DNA of 64,000 bases from Alteromonadaceae bacterium 2753L.S.0a.02 (lineage in GTDB: Bacteria; Pseudomonadota; Gammaproteobacteria; Pseudomonadales; Cellvibrionaceae), in assembly GCA_007827375.1 (NCBI GenBank), contig VISH01000001.1, positions 186,001 to 250,000 of the forward strand, in the 5' to 3' direction. The notes beneath the pieces were generated by a model. That model saw only the letters and a program-made list of their open reading frames with translations. It did no database searches and was not told the origin of the DNA. The position numbers and the translations under genes were made by a program. Positions 55,828 through 64,000 of the stretch are shown piece after piece (position 1 is the stretch's first letter; every line of letters starts with the position of its first letter).

Positions 55828-57426
55828 GTGCATAACACCTTAATAAGCGCACTCGACTGGTGGGTAATTGGCTTTTACCTGCTCGGGCTTATTGTTTTCA
55901 GCCTGTACCTGTCATACCGACAGCACTCCCGCGCCGACTATTATGTTGGGGGACGCGCCATCGGCGCTTGGCCCATCGCAATTTCCACCATGGCAACACA
56001 ATGCTCAACCAACAGTATTTTAGGCGCACCGGCGTTTGTGGCTTTCTCTGCGGGCGGCGGCTTACTGTGGCTGCAATACGAATTGGCCGTTCCTCTGGCA
56101 ATGCTGGCCATCATGATTTTTTTGTTACCGGTTTTCCGCAAGCTCGAACTGGTGTCTGTTTACGAATATTTGGAACGCAGGTTTGATTTAAAAACGCGAC
56201 TGGTATTGAGTGGCTTGTTTCAATTCGTACGCGCTTTCGCCACGGCAGTCACCATATACAGTATTTCCCTCGTGGTAGAGCTGATTACCGGCACATCCTT
56301 CTTCTGGTCGGTGATGATCCTGGGAGCGATTACACTGGTATACGATGTTATGGGTGGCGTACGCGCCGTGGTTTACAGCGATGTTCTCCAGATGTTGATA
56401 CTCGTGATAATGCTGCTGGTGATATTTAGCTTGCTGCTGGCTGATATTGGCGGCGTCGCACAAATGCTTGCAACTGTACCTTCGGCCCGCCTGCAAACTC
56501 TGGATTTTTCGCACCACGGCCTGGGTGACGGTTACACCTTTTCTTTCTGGCCAATGCTTTTCGGTGGATTTTTCCTTTACGTGTCCTACTACGGATGTGA
56601 TCAAAGCCAAGTGCAACGGGAACTCTGTGCGGCCAATGTTAACGACAGCAAACAATCCCTGTTACTCAACGGTTTATTGCGCTTTCCGCTAGTGCTGTTG
56701 TATTGTTTTGTCGGCGTCGGTATCGGTGCATATGCCGTGCTGGAGCCCGGCTTTGTCGATTCGCTTCCCCTCAACAACAAGCAACCCAATTACAATCTCG
56801 CGGTGCCGATCTATATATTGCATACCCTACCTTCGGGTGTGATTGGGCTCGCCCTGGTCGCGCTTTTCGCCGCTGCTATGTCGTCGCTGGACTCTGTCAT
56901 CAATTCGCTCAGTGCCTCCACGATGGAAGATTTTGTACGCCGCTTTCATCACGGCTCGTGGAGCGATACCCAGGAACTGTGGATTTCTCGCCTCGTTACC
57001 TTAATTTGGGGAACAGTAGCGGTGGTTTTTGCGTTTTTTGTGGGCGATATTTCTGATTCAGTATTGGTGGCAATTAATAAAATTGGTTCACTCATTAATG
57101 GCCCGGTTTTGGGCGTTTTCGTACTGGGCTTGTTTACAAAACGCGTTTCCGGAAGCGGCGCCATTTTGGGCCTGCTTAGTGGATTTCTAACGAATCTGGC
57201 TTGCTGGCTTTTTTTGCCAGATGTTTCATGGTTGTGGTGGAATGTATTCGGTTTTGCCGTATGTTTTTTATTGGGATTGTTAAGCACGCTTTTTATACCA
57301 CTGCCATCAAAATCATTTGACAACCCCAGCTTCGACTGGCAGTGGCACACCTGGAAATGGAAATACGCCTTATTACTCTTCTATAGCGCGGCGATTATGC
57401 TGTTCCTGGTTAGTTTGTCAGAGTGA
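55828..57426 (+). CDS. sodium:solute symporter (SSS family)
   Basis: A 532-residue transporter with about 13 transmembrane segments. The SSS family pattern is visible: YVGGRAIGAWPIAISTMATQCSTNSILGAPAFVAFSAGG near the first unwound helix, DVMGGVRAVVYSDVLQM, and FAAAMSSLDSVINSLSASTMEDF. The group includes glucose/galactose, sialic acid and vitamin transporters. The start is GTG with AAAAAGGA upstream. Its end overlaps the converging CBM2 enzyme gene by 9 bases, and the neighbour suggests sugar uptake; this is inference. Inner membrane. Confidence 0.92.
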   Translation: MHNTLISALDWWVIGFYLLGLIVFSLYLSYRQHSRADYYVGGRAIGAWPIAISTMATQCSTNSILGAPAFVAFSAGGGLLWLQYELAVPLAMLAIMIFLLPVFRKLELVSVYEYLERRFDLKTRLVLSGLFQFVRAFATAVTIYSISLVVELITGTSFFWSVMILGAITLVYDVMGGVRAVVYSDVLQMLILVIMLLVIFSLLLADIGGVAQMLATVPSARLQTLDFSHHGLGDGYTFSFWPMLFGGFFLYVSYYGCDQSQVQRELCAANVNDSKQSLLLNGLLRFPLVLLYCFVGVGIGAYAVLEPGFVDSLPLNNKQPNYNLAVPIYILHTLPSGVIGLALVALFAAAMSSLDSVINSLSASTMEDFVRRFHHGSWSDTQELWISRLVTLIWGTVAVVFAFFVGDISDSVLVAINKIGSLINGPVLGVFVLGLFTKRVSGSGAILGLLSGFLTNLACWLFLPDVSWLWWNVFGFAVCFLLGLLSTLFIPLPSKSFDNPSFDWQWHTWKWKYALLLFYSAAIMLFLVSLSE

Positions 57427-59760
57427 GTTCGACAGGCAATCACCCTGTGAAAAATGTAACGAGACCGCATTACCTGGCTGTGACTTCAACGCGGTAAATC
57501 CAAATTGCTGACTTTCGCCAACGGCTAGGTAACCATTCCATTCACGAGATTTCGCCACAAAAGTATTGGACGACTGAGCTTCCAAAGCCGTACTCCAGGA
57601 TGCAGCAATTTCAAGCGCTTGGCTGCTGGTAAAAGATACATCCCAGCCGTTCACTGGTTCGTCGCTTACATTACGAAAAGATACAACCGCTGCAAAACCG
57701 TCTTGCCAATCACTGATAAGCTCGTACTCACAACTCAAGGATTCATTGGGTTTGGGCACAATCGGTTCCGCACTGCAACCCAGCCAAGGGCTCTGCGCGG
57801 CCGCAAGCGGTAGCTCCACATCAAAAGAAGCATTCAAACCAAGTACAAGGCGGTAATCTTCGAGTAATTGAGAATTAAAAGCCGAGTTAAGGCCACACAC
57901 AGTGTTTCCCAAAATTTGCACATTGCTAAGGTTCCAGTATTTATCCACTTTGGGCGGTGTCGTAAACGAAAAACACGCTCGCCAACCGTTAACGGTCGTA
58001 CTCGATTTATTGTGTAATTCCCCAGACACACTCACCCCCTGAGGCCAAGTATGAGCTGCGGCATTACAGTGCAGCGCGCTGTGCCGCGGCGCCCAGCTAA
58101 TTTCGATGATGTTATAAAATTGCAGCTCATCAACCTGGAGGTTTACAACACCATTCGTATATTGAAATGGCAATATTTTTCGTCCATTAAAATCCGGCGA
58201 CACCATAGTTACCGATAACGGTTCATGGCCTAGAGGTACGCCTATCTGAAGATCTTTTACGGGCAGCATTTTTTGCTGGTAGTTGTGATTATTTAAATGC
58301 ACCAACATACGTTTTTGTGATTCCTGCTGGGTAATGCTACTGCTAATATTTTCTGCACTTAGCTGCACTGTGGCAGCGCTCAGTACCGCATGATGGTAGT
58401 AGCCTGAATGTCGACGATAGAAGTGCGCATATTCCTCGAAAAACGGCATTAACCCGAGAGCCTCAGCCGTTGCAAAACTGTCAATACTGGTTTTCAGATG
58501 CAATGCGTAGAAAATGCCATTGGCATAGGCTTCCGCAACATAGATGCGCCAAAAGTCTTCCCGCTCACTTGCTGGTAAACTTTCATAATCCAACATCATC
58601 TGGGTCGGCCAATCGATAAATAACACCAAAGGCGCACCGTTGGAAACGGCTTCGCTGTAGGCCTTTAGCGTTCGAAAATGTGTTTGCAGCGAAACACTGC
58701 CCTGTAGATGTCCATTTTCAACCGGCACATACGGAACCTCTTCACCGTTGTTGTCCACGTTGTAGTCGTACATCCCCAAGCTGTTAAAATCGACAAAGGG
58801 AATGATGCCATTCGAGGAAACATAGATTTCTTTTCCGTAGTTCACTCGAGCGTAGTCGCGAATACGTACAACCAAGTCCTGCCAGTAGCCCACAAACGCC
58901 TGCTCCAGAAAACCGCCAAAATAGGGCACCATGCGGTTTGAAATTATGCGCCCCCACTCCGCAGCCAAGGGGTTTTCAGAACTCAAAGGCTGGTTGGCAA
59001 AACCTTTGGTTTGCAAATATTCGCGGTAATTGAAATTATTGGTCAGATCTTCCACGGGAAATCGTTTATCGGGAATATTGTCGCTCTCCATTGCAAACTG
59101 CTGTTGCCAGTCTTGGGGGGAAAACTCAGGATACTTCGCCAGCAAATACCGATTGAAATCGGCCAGGAAATAATCGTCGAAACACTCATTGCCATTCCAA
59201 CGCCATTTTTCACCGCCTGAGCACCCCGCTCCATTGATTTCATCGAGAAACACGCCATCGACACCACCATCAATTTGCAATTTGATGTAATTGAACAAGT
59301 GATCGCGGAATTTGGGGTTCGCCAGAGAACCGTTGTGACGTCCGTTACCGTGATCAACCAATTCATTTAAGGCATCGCGGGTGGCCATGTCGCGAAATTC
59401 AGTTTCAGAACCTTCGCTGGGGAACAGCGCCGCAGCTGTACCGCCACCGATATAAATAATATGTTTTTGATGATATACGTCCACCAGGCTGAAATCGTAG
59501 TCACTGGCTTGCAAGCCGTTTTCGGCCCATTTTTGATGGGCGCGAATATTAATGTCTGGCAACAAACGCATAACCTGGGGGTCTGCAACACCTTGCGGAG
59601 CTTGCCCTGGGTCGGTTTGCGAAAAACCGAAAACTGTCAGCTGATCGCTTGCCAGGTGTCCGTAGGGGTCGCCGAGATTTTCAACAGCACTGGCGTGAAA
59701 CGTGGTGAGGAAGCCCAAGATCCCAATAAGGCGTATGGGAGCGCGCGAAATAAGTAACAT
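57418..59760 (-). CDS. secreted putative glycoside hydrolase with two CBM2-like modules
   Basis: A 780-residue exported protein. Signal peptide about residues 1-25 (FHASA). The N-terminal enzymatic domain (about 30-550) has a barrel-like pattern and GGVDGVFLDEIN (165-176), as in GH13/GH114-like retaining hydrolases, but I cannot name the family. The C-terminal part has a CBM2-like module (about 565-680) and a second one (about 685-780) with W-x-x-G-F-x-A and WNGYLAVGESQQFGF. Overlaps the symporter end by 9 bases. Likely acts on a plant or algal polysaccharide. Substrate unknown. Confidence 0.8.
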   Translation of the reverse strand: MLLISRAPIRLIGILGFLTTFHASAVENLGDPYGHLASDQLTVFGFSQTDPGQAPQGVADPQVMRLLPDINIRAHQKWAENGLQASDYDFSLVDVYHQKHIIYIGGGTAAALFPSEGSETEFRDMATRDALNELVDHGNGRHNGSLANPKFRDHLFNYIKLQIDGGVDGVFLDEINGAGCSGGEKWRWNGNECFDDYFLADFNRYLLAKYPEFSPQDWQQQFAMESDNIPDKRFPVEDLTNNFNYREYLQTKGFANQPLSSENPLAAEWGRIISNRMVPYFGGFLEQAFVGYWQDLVVRIRDYARVNYGKEIYVSSNGIIPFVDFNSLGMYDYNVDNNGEEVPYVPVENGHLQGSVSLQTHFRTLKAYSEAVSNGAPLVLFIDWPTQMMLDYESLPASEREDFWRIYVAEAYANGIFYALHLKTSIDSFATAEALGLMPFFEEYAHFYRRHSGYYHHAVLSAATVQLSAENISSSITQQESQKRMLVHLNNHNYQQKMLPVKDLQIGVPLGHEPLSVTMVSPDFNGRKILPFQYTNGVVNLQVDELQFYNIIEISWAPRHSALHCNAAAHTWPQGVSVSGELHNKSSTTVNGWRACFSFTTPPKVDKYWNLSNVQILGNTVCGLNSAFNSQLLEDYRLVLGLNASFDVELPLAAAQSPWLGCSAEPIVPKPNESLSCEYELISDWQDGFAAVVSFRNVSDEPVNGWDVSFTSSQALEIAASWSTALEAQSSNTFVAKSREWNGYLAVGESQQFGFTALKSQPGNAVSLHFSQGDCLSNSL

Positions 59761-59938
59761 GCTAATTCTCCTGAATGAGCGTTTGCGTTTTGTGCAGCAA
59801 GCGGGTGATTTTGTTACTCAGCAGGGTAGCGATGGCTCGTATTGGCGGTAAATAGACGATAACTGTGAGCGCGGTATTACATCTTTCGTACAGCAACTTT
59901 TAAAATATGAACACCTAATAATTCGCGATTCCCACGCT

Positions 59939-61021
59939 ATGATGAAATTACTGTCCTGGAGTCTCAGTTTTGCAACCCTGGCACTGATTGCGCATCTGAT
60001 TACTCATCTCGTCGCCTCTTTTCGAAAATCGGGTAACGCCTGGTTTTTTGTATTATTTTTAAGCGGTTGCGGTGCGTACATCATTCACACGTTTTTTAAT
60101 GGTCAATTTCTAAGCCAAATTTCAGTAGCCCCTCAGGCATCAAGCGAAACTGCAAATGATTCCCGGTATGATCTACTCTTCAGCCTATTTTGGCTGTGGG
60201 CGGAAACTACCCCCTGGGCACTTTGGGTGTTTTTACACAGGGTTTGTCGCCAATACACCTTGTCGTTGCCATTACTAATCACACCACTGGTCGTAATAAC
60301 TACACTCAATGTTTATTGTTTGCACCGCAACTTCGATGCGTACCCCTACCTGCAGATCTCCAATTTTTTAAACTTTCTACTGCTGGCTCTGGCGGTTCAT
60401 GAGGTTATGTTTGATTTAAGGGCAGATCTGAGTAATCGGCGCCGAAAGTTTCGCAATCTCGTGGCAATCGCTATAGTGAGTATTGTCGGCTTATTGTTTT
60501 ATGTGGAAGTGAATCGCCCAACCTGGACAAGCGACCTGGGTCTGTTATTAAGTCGGTCGCTGAGCTTTGCCACTGCGTTTCTTATCTCACTCGCTTACTT
60601 TCGCGCCCACCAGAACAGCTTAACAGAGCTATTTGTCATCCCGACTCACAGCACGGAATCCAACGAGACGCAACTCTCAGAAGGCGCGCAACAACTGCTG
60701 CAGGCCATGCAAGAAGAGGTGCTCTATACCACGGCCAGTCTGTCTTTATCACGTCTCTCTGAACACCTTGAGATTCCCGAATACCGCTTGCGGGATATTA
60801 TAAAAACGGAATTGGGCTTTCAGAATTTCAATAAGTTTATTAATCGATACCGTGTAGATCACGCTGCCCGAGCGCTAAAAAACCAGCCTGAACTGAGCAT
60901 CGCTGAAATCATGCATTCCAGTGGTTTCAATAGCCACCCCCCTTTTCATCGAGCGTTCCGCGATGTATATCAGTGTACGCCGGCGGAATACCGCGAAAAC
61001 AACGGCACCGTTACCAGTTGA
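59939..61021 (+). CDS. membrane-bound AraC-family regulator
   Basis: A 360-residue protein. The first 225 residues form about seven transmembrane helices. The C-terminal HTH_18-type AraC domain (about 255-355) has SLSRLSEHLEIPEYRLRDIIKTELGFQNFNKFINRYRVDHA and SIAEIMHSSGFNSHPPFHRAFRDVYQCTPAEYR. This layout is a one-component membrane sensor. It is divergent from the CBM2 enzyme gene, with a 178-base shared region, so it may regulate it. ATG 59939; the adjacent ATG one codon later is possible. Confidence 0.88.
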   Translation: MMKLLSWSLSFATLALIAHLITHLVASFRKSGNAWFFVLFLSGCGAYIIHTFFNGQFLSQISVAPQASSETANDSRYDLLFSLFWLWAETTPWALWVFLHRVCRQYTLSLPLLITPLVVITTLNVYCLHRNFDAYPYLQISNFLNFLLLALAVHEVMFDLRADLSNRRRKFRNLVAIAIVSIVGLLFYVEVNRPTWTSDLGLLLSRSLSFATAFLISLAYFRAHQNSLTELFVIPTHSTESNETQLSEGAQQLLQAMQEEVLYTTASLSLSRLSEHLEIPEYRLRDIIKTELGFQNFNKFINRYRVDHAARALKNQPELSIAEIMHSSGFNSHPPFHRAFRDVYQCTPAEYRENNGTVTS

Positions 61022-61147
61022 TCCTATTAAATGCTGCAACGAATTTGCTCAATAGAAAAAGGGGATGGGTAAAACCCTGGTGTTTGCTCGTGTTTCGGGT
61101 TTTTAAAAACTGTCGTGCTATAAAACACGCGCAATAGCTTAAGTCTG

Positions 61148-61741
61148 TTATTTTTTTACAGGAAAATGCGCGATAAGATGTTGCTCAAGACGATCAAAAT
61201 CATTTTCGATTTGTGGGTTTTTCATAACGTCATAGCACACAAAGCTCGGCAGCGCTCGCATCGCCAAAAATTCGTAAGTCAGATGTATTGGCCAGAATAA
61301 ATCGTCGGCATTTTTACCCCTGAAAAATTGTTGGCTGGCATCATTAAACGCGCTTTCTGGTGCATTAAAAGTTGCCGATAACATATACTTCTTGCCCTGT
61401 AACAATCCACCGCCACCGTACTGTTTTGCCAAATCTTCTCGGCTGCGCCCATCGCCAGAACAGAGGGTTCCAATGCCCGCGGTATACACCAGATCGATGT
61501 AACGTTTTAATGACCAGGGCACCCCCATCCAATTCACAGGGAATTGTAAAACAACAACATCTGCCCACAAATGCTTTTCAACTTCCTGCTCATTTTGCCA
61601 GGGGTCGGTCACCTTAAGGCATTCCACATGGTAGCCCCGCTCACCCAGTAAACTCGCGGTTCGACTGACCAACTCGGCATTTAAATTCCCTGGAGAGAAA
61701 CTATAGGGTTCGTGACCATTAATTACATAAATATTATTCAT
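61148..61741 (-). CDS. mdaB: NAD(P)H quinone oxidoreductase (MdaB family)
   Basis: A 197-residue flavodoxin-fold protein. MNNIYVINGHEPYSFSPGNLNAELV starts the FMN/FAD-binding fold. ADVVVLQFPVNWMGVPWSLKRYIDLVYTAG is the family motif, and KKYMLSATFNAPESAFND follows. Two-electron reduction of quinones protects from oxidative cycling. Start at 61741 is the family start. Followed on the minus strand by nothing within 100 bases; upstream neighbours are the VOC and GST genes. Cytoplasmic. Confidence 0.9.
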   Translation of the reverse strand: MNNIYVINGHEPYSFSPGNLNAELVSRTASLLGERGYHVECLKVTDPWQNEQEVEKHLWADVVVLQFPVNWMGVPWSLKRYIDLVYTAGIGTLCSGDGRSREDLAKQYGGGGLLQGKKYMLSATFNAPESAFNDASQQFFRGKNADDLFWPIHLTYEFLAMRALPSFVCYDVMKNPQIENDFDRLEQHLIAHFPVKK

Positions 61742-61766
61742 AAAATTCTTCCAAATTTTCTTGGGG

Positions 61767-62150
61767 TTAACACTGATAACAACATAACTCAATTAAATTT
61801 TGATCCGGATCTCGAATGTAAATCGACTCCATCTTCCCCCTGGCACCAGTACGGGTTACCGGCCCCAATTCCACCACCACCCCCAATTCTTGCAAATGGC
61901 GTAATATTTTATCGGGCGATGTAGAGCTTACAAAACAGACGTCAACACTACCTGGGAATGGGGTTTTAGCCTTAGGGCTTACGGGCTCATGAGCTTGGTG
62001 GAGGTTGATTTTTTGATTTCCAAAGTGCAGAGCAACGCGGCCACTCGAAAATAATTCCAATTGCATGCCGAGTACCCGGGTGTAAAAATCGCTGGCAGCC
62101 TCAATATTTGAAACTGTGATAACTAAATGATCAATAGAGAGAATTTTCAT
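61767..62150 (-). CDS. VOC-family (glyoxalase-like) metalloprotein
   Basis: A 127-residue protein with the two-fold beta-alpha-beta-beta-beta arrangement of glyoxalase/bleomycin-resistance/dioxygenase proteins. SIDHLVITVSNIEAASDFYTRVLGMQ has the first His ligand (H8). Second-half YIRDPDQNLIELC has the Glu ligand, and LHFGNQKINLHQ the middle one. Related to the YaeR/VOC group; the substrate is unknown. Sits between the quinone reductase and GST, a detoxification group. Cytoplasmic. Confidence 0.9.
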   Translation of the reverse strand: MKILSIDHLVITVSNIEAASDFYTRVLGMQLELFSSGRVALHFGNQKINLHQAHEPVSPKAKTPFPGSVDVCFVSSTSPDKILRHLQELGVVVELGPVTRTGARGKMESIYIRDPDQNLIELCCYQC

Positions 62151-62234
62151 TAATAACTATTACCCGTTCTCTAATTGCGCTGGCCATGCAATGGCTTTCA
62201 CTACACAAGCCAGCGCTAGCAAATCCAGCTCGTA

Positions 62235-62849
62235 CTATCTTGCAAATTCCTCTTGATATAAAACACCCACGCTGGGATGGTCATAGATGCGTTTCACAAA
62301 TGCAGCCAGTGTATTATGGGTTTCCAGAAAGTCGCCACTGATTGCCAATGCCCAATGCAGTTGTACGGTAAGATACAAGTCTGCAGCACTGAGTGAATTG
62401 CCCGCAAGAAAATCGTGCTTCTCTAAACGTTTCTGCACCTCCGCCATGTGACTGAACACAAGCTCTTTCGCTTTGGCCTTAGTGGAATCCGGATTAGAGC
62501 TGAATCGGTCTGGATAGAAAAACAGCCCAAACAAGGGGTGCACGCTCGCGTATATATAGGACATCCAACGAAACGCCTCGGCACGCTCGCGGCCACTTTG
62601 GGGAAACAACCCCGCTTCCGGATATTGATCGGCCAGATATAAATGCATGGCCATACCTTCAGTTAGGATAAACTCACCGGTGTCCAATGCTGGAACCTTG
62701 GAAAGAGGGTGAATTTTCTTATATTCCTCAGAGAGATGCTCCCCCTTGGAAAGGTCTATTAATTGGGTCTTAAATTCAGCGCCAGTAAGTATTAGCGCGG
62801 CTTTTACCGCTAACGAGCAAGCGCCGGGTGAGTGATACAAAGTGTACAT
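62235..62849 (-). CDS. glutathione S-transferase
   Basis: A 204-residue two-domain GST. The N-terminal thioredoxin-like domain MYTLYHSPGACSLAVKAAL contains the catalytic Cys/Ser positions (S8, C11) of beta-class enzymes. Next is SKVPALDTGEFILTEGMAMHLYLADQYP. The all-helical domain ends with the SAADLYLTVQLHWA motif. Conjugates or reduces electrophiles with glutathione. Strong AGGAGG before ATG. First gene of the GST-VOC-MdaB group. Cytoplasmic. Confidence 0.93.
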   Translation of the reverse strand: MYTLYHSPGACSLAVKAALILTGAEFKTQLIDLSKGEHLSEEYKKIHPLSKVPALDTGEFILTEGMAMHLYLADQYPEAGLFPQSGRERAEAFRWMSYIYASVHPLFGLFFYPDRFSSNPDSTKAKAKELVFSHMAEVQKRLEKHDFLAGNSLSAADLYLTVQLHWALAISGDFLETHNTLAAFVKRIYDHPSVGVLYQEEFAR

Positions 62850-63109
62850 GAGCCACCTCCTAAATGATTAATTGGCGGCATTCGCGAATGCACACTTGCA
62901 GTGTAACTACTTAGGGCCAGCTTAAGAATTCACAATTTACGCACATCCGCTGTGCAGCCATGAACACTCGCTTGATGGCAGTTTTTTTCGAAGCGAGTCA
63001 CCACGAAACGATCCGTCCGGTGGCGTGATTGAGGCTACAGAGATTAGCAGATCTCTGTGAGATATTGCTGCTGAGCTGTACCGAGCCGGTTTTCACCCTA
63101 AACAGCGAT

Positions 63110-64000
63110 CTATTCAGCAACAGCGGGAAGATCACTATCGGATTGATGCGACTTTTGCCAGCGGCGACTGGTAAGGCGAAAAAAATTCAAGGGCGCACGC
63201 ATGAGTTCATCCACGGCAACTCCCATTAAGGCCCCCATTAAACCCCACTCCATTACGACCCCGAGATACCAGGCAATAGGAACCCCCACCACCCAGTTGA
63301 AGAAGAAACCCAACAATGCCGGGTAACGGGCATCCCCGCTGGCCGCTAACGAAAACGAAAGTGTAGCGTTAAACGCACGGCCGATTTCAATGCCTATGTA
63401 GGCGAGCATTGCACTACTGGCCATCGCAAGTATGGCGGAGTTATCGGTAAAAAGCGGGAAGAGCCTATCGGAAACCGTATACAACAGCAGAGTTACCGGA
63501 AGTGCAAAAACCAAACAGCGCAAAACACTGCGTTTAACTTCGCGTTCGACGGTATCGAATTGTTTCGCTCCCACCAAATGAGCGGTCCAAATGGATTGCC
63601 CCTGAGCCACAGAAAACGACCAGATCACAACAAATAACATGGCCTGATGCACATAGGTGTAGGCTGCCGCAGCATATTCATCTATGTGAATCACGATGCT
63701 GACCATCACCACCTGAAACATGCTGTAAGACAGTAAATCCCCACAGTTGGGAATGGCGATACCCATCACAGATCGGGTCAGATTCCGCAGTTTCTTAACC
63801 ACACGCCGAGAAAATACGAAGCGAACATAAAGTTGTTTGTGGGCAACCCAAGCGATACACCCAAGATACACGAAATGCGATAACGCCGTCGCCAGGGCAA
63901 CGCCCAATACCCCAAGCTTCGGGAAACCAAGCAAGCCAAGTACAAATATCGCATTGAAAGACAGGTTTACGGCATTGGAAACCAGCGCGCAGTATAAATT
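63110..64000 (-). CDS. MATE-family efflux transporter, C-terminal part (runs off the window)
   Basis: The frame remains open to the last base of the window, so the start is beyond it. The visible 296 residues show about eight transmembrane segments, with LSFNAIFVLGLLGFPKLGVLGVALATALSHF at the beginning and the second-half pattern AVAQGQSIWTAHLVGAKQFDTVEREV. The end is soluble and basic. MATE proteins export drugs or metabolites in exchange for sodium or protons. The direction is the same as the detoxification genes downstream, but the 260-base gap suggests a separate unit. Confidence 0.9.
   Translation of the reverse strand, partial: NLYCALVSNAVNLSFNAIFVLGLLGFPKLGVLGVALATALSHFVYLGCIAWVAHKQLYVRFVFSRRVVKKLRNLTRSVMGIAIPNCGDLLSYSMFQVVMVSIVIHIDEYAAAAYTYVHQAMLFVVIWSFSVAQGQSIWTAHLVGAKQFDTVEREVKRSVLRCLVFALPVTLLLYTVSDRLFPLFTDNSAILAMASSAMLAYIGIEIGRAFNATLSFSLAASGDARYPALLGFFFNWVVGVPIAWYLGVVMEWGLMGALMGVAVDELMRAPLNFFRLTSRRWQKSHQSDSDLPAVAE

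Overview
This 64 kb window looks like the chromosome of a marine, polysaccharide-degrading gammaproteobacterium. I infer Cellvibrionaceae, close to Teredinibacter or Saccharophagus. The support is a GH12 endoglucanase, a secreted enzyme with tandem CBM2-like modules, the DUF3450-TtpC-ExbB-ExbD-TonB-TPR cluster and the general gammaproteobacterial gene content. No rRNA, tRNA or CRISPR array was seen.

Positions 1-17.4 kb are part of a chromosomal integron cassette array. About 20 small genes all lie on the minus strand, and each is followed by an attC site whose outer ends are a core GTTRRRY-like box and its inverse. The array continues beyond the left edge. Its promoter-proximal end (about 17,365) is inside the window, but no integron integrase is there; a kinase-like gene and pflB follow instead. 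Cassette products include six related small secreted proteins, immunity-like and regulator-like proteins (Imm35/YrhB, DUF6572, DUF6896, RraB-like), a TonB C-terminal domain protein, lipoproteins and a lysine-less biotinyl-type domain. Five cassettes carry no gene and form two families of repeated non-coding DNA. Three insertion sequences sit in attC sites and none in a cassette gene: an intact IS1182-like element and a remnant, both at the attC core with AAC on each side, and an IS110 element inserted at a CT core inside the attC already split by the remnant. Upstream of the IS110 transposase is a foldable region whose two loops match the target and donor ends, so it looks like a bridge RNA addressed to attC. 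Inside the IS1182 remnant is an unexplained array of GATTGG motifs spaced about 21-22 bases or twice that.

Positions 17.6-30.1 kb are core genes: a P-loop kinase, pflB, a GspE/PilB-type ATPase, a PhzF-like protein, argE and argA, a response regulator with TPR repeats, and ilvD. Positions 30.1-35.3 kb hold the TonB energy-transduction operon, reading leftward from DUF3450 to a TPR protein. Positions 35.6-40.8 kb hold lgt-thyA-folA and rppH-ptsP.

Positions 40.9-51.4 kb carry a HAD phosphatase, an imelysin-like lipoprotein, an HDOD protein, gcvT-gcvH, a rhomboid protease paired with a zinc-finger/TPR membrane protein, an orphan ABC ATPase, mutY and yggX. Positions 51.4-64 kb are more accessory: a GH12 enzyme, a lactate/malate dehydrogenase-like protein, a lipase lipoprotein with a membrane partner, a sodium:solute symporter, the CBM2 enzyme divergent from a membrane-bound AraC regulator, a quinone reductase/VOC/GST detoxification group, and a MATE exporter cut by the right edge.
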